From contig PHTZ01000001.1 in the NCBI GenBank assembly GCA_002813285.1, forward strand, positions 1,735,501 to 1,799,500: 64,000 nt of DNA. The letters are read 5' to 3'. The DNA is from Flavobacteriaceae bacterium MAR_2009_75 (lineage in GTDB: Bacteria > Bacteroidota > Bacteroidia > Flavobacteriales > Flavobacteriaceae). Below the pieces are notes generated by a model. It was given only the letters and a program-made list of their open reading frames with translations. It had not been told where the DNA came from and did not search any database. A program made the position numbers and the translations under genes. Each line of letters begins with the position of its first letter. The stretch's first letter is position 1. Below, one piece after another: positions 27,069-35,823 of the stretch.

Positions 27069-28576
27069 GGAAGGTCACCTCCTTTGCGATTTTCCCGAAA
27101 CAATTCAAACGGGCTTTTAACCCGATTTTGAGCCCAGCCTTCCTTGGGTTCTACCCTTTTGAAATCACTCGCTGTGTAAAAGGTGTCTTCATACTCCTTC
27201 ATCCATTTCTGGGTCAGCAGTATTAGGCTGTCCTTGACCTGAGCGTAATTTGTATCCCAGAAAAGATTGTTGCTTTGGTACGGATCATTCTTTCTATCAA
27301 AAAGCACGTTGGATAACGAAGACATATCCGGCTCATCCGCACCACCATATGCAAAAGAGAAATCTTTGGTGACCACGCCTCGCCAATCCTCATTTGTGTT
27401 ATCCCCCGTCCTATATACCCACGTGGGTATAAACTGCTGTGCATGCTCGTCCCCATTTAGAATAGCGGTTGCAAGGTTTACACCGTCATAGTCTTGTTGG
27501 GTCTCAATGTCCATTAAACCTAGAATGGTAGGCATAAAATCCAAGGTGCCTATCAGCAAACTGGTTGTAGCCCCTTTTTTAAGTTTTTGGGGATATCGCA
27601 TCATCAATGGTATACGGGCAGAATAATCATGAGGGTATTGTTTGGGAAGGCGCGCTCCGAAAGATTCCAACATATCACCATGGTCTGCGGAAAATATGGT
27701 CAACGTATTCTCTGTCGCCCCAATTTTATCGAGCTTGTCCATAAGTTGGCCAAACGCCCTATCAACACCTGAAATCATTGCCATATGACCATGGTACATG
27801 CGCCTTCTATCTGGTGAGGACTTCAAATCTGGCCTAACTTGAATCGAATCCCTTTCATAGAGCTCCATGAGTTCTTCTAAAGTATCATACCGGTAATGCA
27901 TTTTCCCGTCATCCCCTTCGAACTTTCCCCAATCATGGGGTGGATGCCAGGAGACAATTAGGGCAAAGGGTTTATCCTTATTAAAATTATCCAACAATTG
28001 CATTGCCTGATCCGTTTGTCCATAAACCTCCCACTTGTCAAAATATTCCTTGTTTCCCTCAGCATTCCAAAAAAATGCTTTTCCGGGCCTAAAATCCACA
28101 TGGCAATTATTGGTAAGTACAGTATCAAAACCATAGCGCATTTCGCTGGGTATGGGCCTTTCGCGATTTCCACCTAGCAGGTGCCACTTTCCAACATAGG
28201 CAGTCTGGTATCCATTGGCTTTCAATACTTCGGCAAGTAATTCAGTCTTATTGGGCAGCAAAGGTTTGTCGTTAACAAAAGCACCATTCTTCAAAGGGTG
28301 CATGCCACTGAGCAACATCCCTCTAAAGGGCGTACAAACAGGCTGGTTGGAAAAGGCCATGTCAAAGCGGATACCTTCCGAGGCAAAATGGTCCAGATTT
28401 GGCGTAATCACCTGGTTGTTCCCATAAGCACCAAGCATATCATAACTATGTTGATCGGAAAGTACAATCAAGAGATTGGGTTTATTCTTATGTTGGGGGA
28501 TTTTACTTGATTGGTTTTTACATGAAACTTGAGCAATAATAGCTGCCAAAACAAACAAAAACAATCCTTTTTTCAT
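27065..28576 (-). CDS. sulfatase lipoprotein, S1 family
   Basis: 503 residues with a signal ending in a lipobox (AQVSC). NLLIVLSDQHSYDM holds the metal site in the S-D-Q-H form seen in choline-sulfatase-like and related branches. The modification motif CTPFR starts at Cys81 (canonical CxPxR), followed by GMLLSGMHPL. Further motifs are VGKWHLLGG and FSADHGDMLESFG. All residues expected for activity appear present. It is last in a minus-strand operon after two alpha-L-rhamnosidase genes (33-bp gap), which suggests that it desulfates rhamnose-containing oligosaccharides before or after GH78 cleavage. Which position it desulfates cannot be read from sequence. Confidence 0.9.
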   Translation of the reverse strand: MKKGLFLFVLAAIIAQVSCKNQSSKIPQHKNKPNLLIVLSDQHSYDMLGAYGNNQVITPNLDHFASEGIRFDMAFSNQPVCTPFRGMLLSGMHPLKNGAFVNDKPLLPNKTELLAEVLKANGYQTAYVGKWHLLGGNRERPIPSEMRYGFDTVLTNNCHVDFRPGKAFFWNAEGNKEYFDKWEVYGQTDQAMQLLDNFNKDKPFALIVSWHPPHDWGKFEGDDGKMHYRYDTLEELMELYERDSIQVRPDLKSSPDRRRMYHGHMAMISGVDRAFGQLMDKLDKIGATENTLTIFSADHGDMLESFGARLPKQYPHDYSARIPLMMRYPQKLKKGATTSLLIGTLDFMPTILGLMDIETQQDYDGVNLATAILNGDEHAQQFIPTWVYRTGDNTNEDWRGVVTKDFSFAYGGADEPDMSSLSNVLFDRKNDPYQSNNLFWDTNYAQVKDSLILLTQKWMKEYEDTFYTASDFKRVEPKEGWAQNRVKSPFELFRENRKGGDLP

Positions 28577-28609
28577 GTCTATATTTTTAATTGCAATAAA
28601 CGAGATGAG

Positions 28610-31366
28610 TTATCCTGAAACCCTATTCTTTACGACAATGTTATAAGTGCCAGAACCAAAATCTCCTATATATGAAAATCCATTTTCATTTGTTATGTCA
28701 TCAACTGGCTTTCCATTGTTGGTTATATAAACGGCTTTACCATAATTTGGCACATAAATGCTCCCATTACAATTATTTGGGATTGTAACGTTCCATATGA
28801 AGGCATCTTTTTGATGAGTCCACCTACTTTTTATGGTTCCAAACGCAGATTTATAAGAAATATCAGAATTTTCAATGTATTGGGTCAAATATGGTTTGAA
28901 TACAATGCTTTTGAAACCTGGATCTTCAATTGTTGGATTGATACCTGCGATTCCTGAGAAAAACCAAGCATCAAAACCTCCTTGCATGGGGTGACTATGA
29001 CTTTTTTTAGCAAGCGTTTCAAAAATATCTGAACCTGTTTCATCAATAGTTGTTGGAAGCACCTCCCAAAGGGTTGTTGCGTTGTAGTGATCCCACATGG
29101 GTTCAAAGCTGTTATTTCCCTTTTTCACCAGTAGGTCATATGCCTCCTTCTCAAGTCCATTTTCAGAAAGTACTTTAAAAATTCTTGCAATCCCAAAAAT
29201 GCCCGTATTAATAAAGCCATTATAATTTTCATGACTATCCAAAACAATACTGGCGGCAACATCTTTTCGATATGATTTTGGCACTATACCAATGTCCAGC
29301 GCTAAACAATTAGCCGTCTGGCTACCATAGGAAAGCGTGCCTTTGTCGAGAAAAGCATTATTAAAAGCTTCGGAAAGTTCATTTTTCATTTGGGTGTACT
29401 TTATTTCATCCGAAGAGAATCCCAGAATTTTTGCCGTTTTACTTAAAATATCAACATCCAAAATGTGAAACGCCGTGGAGCTTATAGGAACAGGGCAATC
29501 AATATTTACATTGCCTCCTGGCGGACACCAATCTCCAAGTCCGTGAACAATAATACCGTCCTCCTTTTTGGAATGGACAAAATCCACCCAAATTTTCATA
29601 TCATTGTAAAACTCTTTTAAAACACTATCATCGCCATAGTGCACATACAAATACCATGGAATTTGAACTACGGCGGTGCCCCAGTCCGGGCTTGCTGTTC
29701 CACTAGTCCTTCTTCCTGGGGCTATCATGGTTGTAATACCTTTTGGTTTTGTAACCATGCTCCTGTCGTGAAAGTCAGTTCCAAAGTAAAGTTCCTTTTT
29801 TTCTTCACGGCCAGAAGAACGCATATCAAATAAATATTTGGTCAAGAACTTCTTGGCGTTGTAATTATACATCAAGGTTTTTGCCATGGCATGTGAGTCT
29901 CCTGTCCAACCACATTTTTCGCGATGGGGACAGTCCGTAGGGATACCCTGTAGATTGCCCCTTAGCGTGTGTACAGTTAATTCATGTAATTTATTGACAT
30001 TTGATTCTGAGGTATTCAGTTTACCGGTATTTTCCATGGCTGAATAAATTACCATTCCAGTCAACAAGTCTTTTGTTGGAGTTTTATCCAATCCTCCAAC
30101 TTCAGCATATCTGAAACCATGATATGTAAAACGGGGTTCCCAAATTTCCAAGGAATCGCCACCCTTACATATGTATTTTTCCGTCTGAATTACCTTGGTA
30201 GCACTTACCCCAGTAGATCTAAAATCCATTCGTCCATCTTCACTCAATTCTTCTGCCATCCGAATGGTTATCTCCTGTCCCGGCTCCCCGTCGATTTTTA
30301 ATCGGTTCCATCCGGTAAAATTTTGACCAAAATCAAAAATATAGGTACCATCAGGCTGCGAGATTATTGCTTTTGGATAGATGGAATCCATAACTTTTAT
30401 GGGTTCCGCAAATTGTTCAACTAACTTGGTAGGATGCTCTATACCAATAAGGGCATTTTCCCATGATGTGTTGGGAGTGTATGCAAACCAATCGTCAGCT
30501 TCTTTACGGGAATCGTAAAATTCTCCAGCGTATATATTTGAAAAAGTAATAGGTCCTGGTTTCCATTTCCATGAATTATCCGAAATGATAATTTTTTTTG
30601 AACCATCTTTAAAATAAACTTCAAGCTCTGCTGAAAACACAGGTTGCCCATAAATCATGGAGTCGTTCCAAACTACATTCTGATTGTACCAACCATTGCC
30701 CAACATAATCCCCAAAACGTTTAGTTCTTCAAGTTGTTCCTTGGCAATATTCAGACCCGTATAAAAGGTGTAATCTTCATAGTTTGTCTGTGCTGGGTCC
30801 AATACATGATCCCCAATTTTTTCTCCATTCAAATACGCCTCAAAAAAACCGGGGGCAGCCACATAAAGTCTTGCATAATCTATTTCTTTTTCAATATCCA
30901 ATTGAAACTCCTTTCGAAAAAGAGGCAAAGCCGAATCTTTTGCATAATTATAGGTAATCCATTTCGCCTTCCAATCCTTGGAGTGGTTGAGCCGTGCTAT
31001 TATCACACTTTCCTTGCTCCAATCTGAAATTTTATTGTTTTTGTCCCATATCCGGACCTTGGAGTAATACCTTATACCCCCTTTCAAAGAATTTCCAGAA
31101 TAGGGTATATGAAGTTGCTGCTCACTTTCTATCTTCCCAGAATCAAAAATCGCATTTGACATATTTTCCGGTTCAGAATACACAACAATTTGATATGCCT
31201 TTTGTTCATTTTTAGTAGGCGATTGTACATCCCAACTAAATGAAAGTGGTACATCACAAAGGCTGCACAAATCAACAACGTGCAAAATCGATACATCAGT
31301 TTGTTTTTCGCAACTTGAAGCGCATAGTTGTATTAAAAGTGCAACCAACAAATGCCTACCGAACAT
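28610..31366 (-). CDS. alpha-L-rhamnosidase, GH78 (lipoprotein)
   Basis: The ATG at 31364-31366 is preferred because it opens directly into a lipoprotein signal (lipobox near CASSC). Longer starts up to 31444 overlap the upstream gene and precede the signal with charged residues. 918 residues with typical GH78 order: fibronectin-like and jelly-roll domains (PLSFSWDVQS; RLYVAAPGFFEAYLNGEKIGD), the N-terminal rhamnosidase domain (YIFDFGQNFTGWNRL) and the alpha/alpha barrel. DCPHREKCGWTGD (near 475) carries the general acid Glu, and TTLWEVLP holds the second Glu. It is more diverged than the neighbouring GH78 (REK versus RDER motif), which suggests a different linkage or sulfation pattern. Part of the operon 34169 to 27065. 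Confidence 0.85.
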   Translation of the reverse strand: MFGRHLLVALLIQLCASSCEKQTDVSILHVVDLCSLCDVPLSFSWDVQSPTKNEQKAYQIVVYSEPENMSNAIFDSGKIESEQQLHIPYSGNSLKGGIRYYSKVRIWDKNNKISDWSKESVIIARLNHSKDWKAKWITYNYAKDSALPLFRKEFQLDIEKEIDYARLYVAAPGFFEAYLNGEKIGDHVLDPAQTNYEDYTFYTGLNIAKEQLEELNVLGIMLGNGWYNQNVVWNDSMIYGQPVFSAELEVYFKDGSKKIIISDNSWKWKPGPITFSNIYAGEFYDSRKEADDWFAYTPNTSWENALIGIEHPTKLVEQFAEPIKVMDSIYPKAIISQPDGTYIFDFGQNFTGWNRLKIDGEPGQEITIRMAEELSEDGRMDFRSTGVSATKVIQTEKYICKGGDSLEIWEPRFTYHGFRYAEVGGLDKTPTKDLLTGMVIYSAMENTGKLNTSESNVNKLHELTVHTLRGNLQGIPTDCPHREKCGWTGDSHAMAKTLMYNYNAKKFLTKYLFDMRSSGREEKKELYFGTDFHDRSMVTKPKGITTMIAPGRRTSGTASPDWGTAVVQIPWYLYVHYGDDSVLKEFYNDMKIWVDFVHSKKEDGIIVHGLGDWCPPGGNVNIDCPVPISSTAFHILDVDILSKTAKILGFSSDEIKYTQMKNELSEAFNNAFLDKGTLSYGSQTANCLALDIGIVPKSYRKDVAASIVLDSHENYNGFINTGIFGIARIFKVLSENGLEKEAYDLLVKKGNNSFEPMWDHYNATTLWEVLPTTIDETGSDIFETLAKKSHSHPMQGGFDAWFFSGIAGINPTIEDPGFKSIVFKPYLTQYIENSDISYKSAFGTIKSRWTHQKDAFIWNVTIPNNCNGSIYVPNYGKAVYITNNGKPVDDITNENGFSYIGDFGSGTYNIVVKNRVSG

Positions 31367-31376
31367 AGATATGAGA

Positions 31377-34169
31377 TTAGGGTGCATATTTAAAGCTAAA
31401 GGAATACGTTCCTGATCCAATTTCCAAAATAGCTTCTTTTTCATTTGTTGTTACAACTTTAATTGAAGGTACTTTGGCTATTTTTTTATTTCCCTCCCTT
31501 AAATCAGAAATATTCTCAATAGGGATATGGACTTTTGCTTTCGTATTCACTGGAATGTTTACGGTCATTATAACCTTGTTCCCTTGCCATTTCCAAGATG
31601 AAGTTATGGTGCCATTGATGCTCTTGTAACTTCCATTTATAAAATCGACTTCCTTGCTTATGTCAGGTTTTATCCGAATGTTTCGATAGCCGCCATCCTC
31701 CGTACCGATACCTGCGGCATGCAGGAACATCCACTCGGCTACGGAGCCAAAAGCGTAATGGCTGAAAGAATTCATCTTTGCATTTAGATCGGAATTTTCT
31801 CCATCATTTTTGGTGTAGCTATTCCAGCGTTCCCAAATGGAAGTACTGCCATTTTCCACTGAATACCCCCAACTGGGATACTCCGTTTGTTTGAATAGCT
31901 TGTAGGCCAAATCGTGATACCCATATTTGGATAGGGCCAACATCACATGTTTTGTCCCTAGGAACCCACTCGAGAATTTGAAACTATTTTTCTCGATTTT
32001 TTCTGCCAATCTTGCTGCTCCTTTCTCCGCCAAATTTTCCGGGAATAGGTCAAAATACAGGGCAAGGGCATAGGTGGTCTGTGTATCTTCGGTAGTTCTG
32101 CCATCTGGCAAAATGTATTTTTCAGAAAATGCCTTTTTAATATTTTCAAACAGATCGCGGTATTTTTGGGCATCTTGCTTACGACCCAATACTTCTGCAA
32201 TTTCTGCCATTAACTTGGCATCATACCCATAGAAGGATGCACCAATGTACCCTTTACTGGTCTCTTCATCCACCGCAAGCCAATCGCCCCAATTATTTCC
32301 TCCACCAGGTCGTATAAAGTTCGTACTTGCATCAGCTTGAAACTCCATGAACTTTTCCATGCCGTTGTACATAAATTCCAATATACGCTTGTCATTATAG
32401 ACCTTGTACATGTTGTAGGGTATGATGATGCCTGCATCCATCCATGCAGGGGAATACTGATCGGGCCTAGAGTAGGGAAAAGGCGCAAAATTTGGATAGG
32501 CTCCATACCAGCGCTGGGCATCGTCAAGATCAACCAAGAATTTGGTCATAAAACTTGCCACATCAGCATTGTAGGTCGCGGAACGCATATAGGTCTGTGC
32601 GTCGCCCGTCCAACCCAAACGTTCATCACGTTGGGGACAATCCGTAGGAATGTCAAAAAAATTAGCCTCCTGTGTTGTCTTTATGTTCTCATATAGCGTA
32701 TTGTTCATTTCATTGGAGGTCTTGAACGTACTGGCATCCGTTTTAATAGAACTCAAAACTATACCTGTGATAGCGTCCAAGCTGGGCTTTCCAGGATATC
32801 CTGTAACCTCAACATATTGAAAACCATGGTAGGTGAACTTTGGCTGCCAAACCTCGACCCCTTCCCCTTTTAGAATATAGGTGTCGGTAGCTCTGGCCAG
32901 GCGAAGGTTCTCGGTCTGTATATTCCCGTCTTGTTTTAAAATTTCTCCAAAACGCAAACGAACTTCGGTCCCAGCTGGGCCTTCCACTTTTAATTCTGCA
33001 ATACCGGCAAAATTCTTTCCTAAATCAAAAATATAAGTTCCAGGTTCTGGTTCGCTCATTTTAACCGGTCTCAATCGCTCAATATTCTTTATTAAACTAC
33101 TTGGGTGTGCCTCAAGTTTTCCATCTGGATAGGTGTATACCTTTGGGGTTTTCCAACCTTGGTCATCATAACCGGGAGTATCCCAACCCGAATGCTCCAA
33201 TCTGGCATCGTACTTTTCCCCCATCAAAATATCCGCCTCGCGAACGGGCCCTTCATTGGATTTCCATGTTGAATCTGTTGCCAACACTTCTTCAGTACCG
33301 TCTTCGTATTGAATATGCAATTGCCCCATAAAAGAGGGGTTCACCCCGTAAAATTCCCGCACCTTATCCAACCGTACCAATAAGGCATAGCCTATATAAC
33401 CGGCATACCATCCATCAGCGATTACGGCACCAATGGCATTATCCCCTTGCTTTATGGAATGTGTTATATCATAAGTTTGGTAGTACAGGCGTTCGTCATA
33501 ATCCGTCCAGCCGGGTGCAAAGTAATCATCGCCTACTTTCTCGCCATTGAGCCTTAGCTCATAAAGTCCAAGTGCAGTGGAATATACCGTCGCCCTTTTT
33601 ATTTTCTTTGTTATCTGAAAGGACTTTCTGAGATATCTGGCCGGGGGAAGATAAAGGCTATCGTATTTATCCGTAGTGTCATAACCCACATCATGACTGA
33701 TGAACTGTCCATGCCAATCGGAAAAATTAAGAAGGCCCATAGACCAGTGACCAGGTTCGCTCCATTCGGATTCTTGATTGGATTCGTCCCAAATTTTCAC
33801 TTTCCAAAAGTAGTCGGTATTTGAAATAAGTTCATCTCCCGCAAAGACTACTTGGTTCGTTTCATATGAACTTACTTTTCCACTATCCCAAATATTGCCT
33901 TGGTCCTCTTCCAACATTTTCTTTGAAGATGAAACAAGAATTTGATAGGCCAATTGGGATCTATTTCTCCCATTTCCTTCAAGAAGCCAACTGAACCTGG
34001 GGCTTAGTACTGTAATACCCATTGGGTTTTCCAAATATTCTACGCGAAGTTCTTTTGGATTAAGCAAGTCTTCTTGTGGCAAAGTGTTCGCAGTTATGTG
34101 GTTGAACCCAAAGCAAAGTATTGCTATCTTAATGATTAAACATGAAAATGTATTCTGTGTCAATTTCAT
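31377..34169 (-). CDS. alpha-L-rhamnosidase, GH78
   Basis: The ATG at 34167-34169 starts a signal peptide (MKLTQN... to about ITANT). The upstream extension to 34283 is not signal-like and includes the terminator region. 930 residues, secreted. It shows FSWLLEG and WKVKIWDESNQESEWS (Ig-like domain), LGLYELRLNGEKVGDDYFAPGWTDY (jelly roll) and YIFDLGKNFAGIAEL. The catalytic barrel has DCPQRDERLGWTGDAQ (near 508-523), including the general acid, and SIWERWNSY (near 775). It removes terminal alpha-L-rhamnose from oligosaccharides, probably in the periplasm. Its barrel strongly resembles the GH78 at 59003 (same RDERLGW and IWERWNSYT motifs), so the two are likely paralogues. It is separated from susD by a terminator-like hairpin. 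Confidence 0.9.
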   Translation of the reverse strand: MKLTQNTFSCLIIKIAILCFGFNHITANTLPQEDLLNPKELRVEYLENPMGITVLSPRFSWLLEGNGRNRSQLAYQILVSSSKKMLEEDQGNIWDSGKVSSYETNQVVFAGDELISNTDYFWKVKIWDESNQESEWSEPGHWSMGLLNFSDWHGQFISHDVGYDTTDKYDSLYLPPARYLRKSFQITKKIKRATVYSTALGLYELRLNGEKVGDDYFAPGWTDYDERLYYQTYDITHSIKQGDNAIGAVIADGWYAGYIGYALLVRLDKVREFYGVNPSFMGQLHIQYEDGTEEVLATDSTWKSNEGPVREADILMGEKYDARLEHSGWDTPGYDDQGWKTPKVYTYPDGKLEAHPSSLIKNIERLRPVKMSEPEPGTYIFDLGKNFAGIAELKVEGPAGTEVRLRFGEILKQDGNIQTENLRLARATDTYILKGEGVEVWQPKFTYHGFQYVEVTGYPGKPSLDAITGIVLSSIKTDASTFKTSNEMNNTLYENIKTTQEANFFDIPTDCPQRDERLGWTGDAQTYMRSATYNADVASFMTKFLVDLDDAQRWYGAYPNFAPFPYSRPDQYSPAWMDAGIIIPYNMYKVYNDKRILEFMYNGMEKFMEFQADASTNFIRPGGGNNWGDWLAVDEETSKGYIGASFYGYDAKLMAEIAEVLGRKQDAQKYRDLFENIKKAFSEKYILPDGRTTEDTQTTYALALYFDLFPENLAEKGAARLAEKIEKNSFKFSSGFLGTKHVMLALSKYGYHDLAYKLFKQTEYPSWGYSVENGSTSIWERWNSYTKNDGENSDLNAKMNSFSHYAFGSVAEWMFLHAAGIGTEDGGYRNIRIKPDISKEVDFINGSYKSINGTITSSWKWQGNKVIMTVNIPVNTKAKVHIPIENISDLREGNKKIAKVPSIKVVTTNEKEAILEIGSGTYSFSFKYAP

Positions 34170-34250
34170 ACCAACTGATTTAAGGTATATTGACCACCGT
34201 AATTTTATATAGATTACCGCGACAATATGAATTAGTGTAATTTGATTGCA

Positions 34251-34281
34251 AAAAATGGGCGAAGTGCTTTTGACTTCGCCC
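34251..34281 (-). terminator. terminator/attenuator between susD and GH78
   Basis: GGGCGAAGT (34257-34265) pairs perfectly with ACTTCGCCC (34273-34281). On the minus strand the stem is followed by a T-rich run (complement of 34251-34256). It lies 22 bp after the SusD stop, so it may end or reduce transcription before the GH78 genes. Confidence 0.75.
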
Positions 34282-34303
34282 ACTACATACTAAACAAACA
34301 ATA

Positions 34304-35803
34304 TTAATATCCTGGATTTTGCACTAAATTCTCATTTGCGTCCAACTGTGATTGTGGAATGGGCAACAATTCTAATTTTGGGTCGTAGACCGTTCCAAAA
34401 AACTGGCCATCCTCGTTATTCTGAAGCGATTGTTCAATATCACCCCATCTCTGTAAATCTGGATACTCAGTAAACTCACCTGCCAATTCCCATTTTCTTT
34501 CTTGTTTTATGATTTCCCTCAACTCTAATTGACTTGTTGTAATAACATCATCCAAACCTGCTCGGTTCCTTATTTGGTTTATAAAGGGCAAAGCCTCAGA
34601 TGAACTTCCACTTTCGTTCAGAGCTTCTGCAAGCATTAATAAAATATCACCATAGCGCATGAATATAAAATCATTACCATGCTGAAACGGATTAGTATAT
34701 GCACCACTTGTATCCAATAATTTACCAAATCCAATGCCTTTTGGATCATTATAACCCCCAAAACGAGCATTATCCGGATTATTTGGGTCGTTATATACAA
34801 TCGTGTTACCATTAGTGTTAACGTATGAATACAATAGCGTAACGTCTCTCCTCAAATCGTTATCCGGAAAAGAATTATAAAAAGATTCTGTAAAACCAAA
34901 TTGATATTGTCCACCATTGAATGCAAAAGGGGACAAAGGAACTCCTGCGAAAAAGTTTAATACGCTACCGGCACCACTTTGCGCAATATTTGGCCGTGCG
35001 AAAATGATTTCAGAATTAAATTCGTTATCTACTGAAAAAATATCTGCAAAATTCATCTGCAATGAATACGGTCCATCATTTACAATTTCTTGAAATTTTG
35101 AGACCGCCATTGCATGCATTGCATTTTGCTCTAAGGGTTTGCCTGCCATATTAAGGTAGACTTTACCTAAATAGGCCTTAGCTGCCCATGAAGTAGCTCG
35201 ACCAAGGTTCGGATTGTCCCAACTTTCAGGAAGTCTGCTTTCTGCATATTCTAAATCATCTATAATGACATTATATACTTCTTCGATTGAGCTTCTAGAC
35301 TTTTTTACAGTTTCATCTGAAAAATCTTTAGTCGCTTCAAGTTGTAGTGGTACACCGCCAAACCATTTGACCAGATTGAAATAGTACCAAGCCCTTAAAA
35401 ATCTAGCTTCTGCTATTTTTTCCTCTTCAACACTTGGTTCCAATCCTACGCTAGACACCTCCGAAATCACGGTGTTGGCCCTATTGATGCCCCTGTAAAA
35501 ATGGCTCCACCAAACACCATGTGCTGTTGTCGGTTGAAAATCCAATGCGGAAAGTTGACCTTGGTTTCCATCGCCCTTGAGACGGACCACAACACTCTCA
35601 CCCGCACCCGAAGTAGCCAAAAAATACCAAAGTTCGTCTATGCCTTCGTTCATTGTACTATATACACCAAAAAGTGCTGCATCTACATCATTTTCGTTTT
35701 GGTAAAGGTTTTCTACCGATAAAAACGAAAAAGGCACTTCTTCAAGCGGTTCACATCCAAAAAGGAATAAGGTCGTCGCTATGGATATTATAATTTTTTT
35801 CAT
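34304..35803 (-). CDS. SusD/RagB-like surface glycan-binding lipoprotein
   Basis: 499 residues with a short signal and lipobox (LFLFGC). It has the SusD fold: NENDVDAALFGVYSTM at the start, KIAEARFLRAWYYFNLVKWFGGVPL for the conserved helix pair, and RYGDILLMLAEALNESG...INQIRNRAGLDD...QERKWELAGEFTEYPDLQRW at the C-terminus, ending LVQNPGY. It binds oligosaccharide at the cell surface together with the SusC encoded 20 bp upstream. Its C-terminus is closely similar to the decayed SusD remnant at 39186-39876, which supports an old tandem duplication of this pair. It differs from the SusD at 14880 in length and sequence. Confidence 0.95.
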   Translation of the reverse strand: MKKIIISIATTLFLFGCEPLEEVPFSFLSVENLYQNENDVDAALFGVYSTMNEGIDELWYFLATSGAGESVVVRLKGDGNQGQLSALDFQPTTAHGVWWSHFYRGINRANTVISEVSSVGLEPSVEEEKIAEARFLRAWYYFNLVKWFGGVPLQLEATKDFSDETVKKSRSSIEEVYNVIIDDLEYAESRLPESWDNPNLGRATSWAAKAYLGKVYLNMAGKPLEQNAMHAMAVSKFQEIVNDGPYSLQMNFADIFSVDNEFNSEIIFARPNIAQSGAGSVLNFFAGVPLSPFAFNGGQYQFGFTESFYNSFPDNDLRRDVTLLYSYVNTNGNTIVYNDPNNPDNARFGGYNDPKGIGFGKLLDTSGAYTNPFQHGNDFIFMRYGDILLMLAEALNESGSSSEALPFINQIRNRAGLDDVITTSQLELREIIKQERKWELAGEFTEYPDLQRWGDIEQSLQNNEDGQFFGTVYDPKLELLPIPQSQLDANENLVQNPGY

Positions 35804-35823
35804 AATTATATCTTTATTAAATT

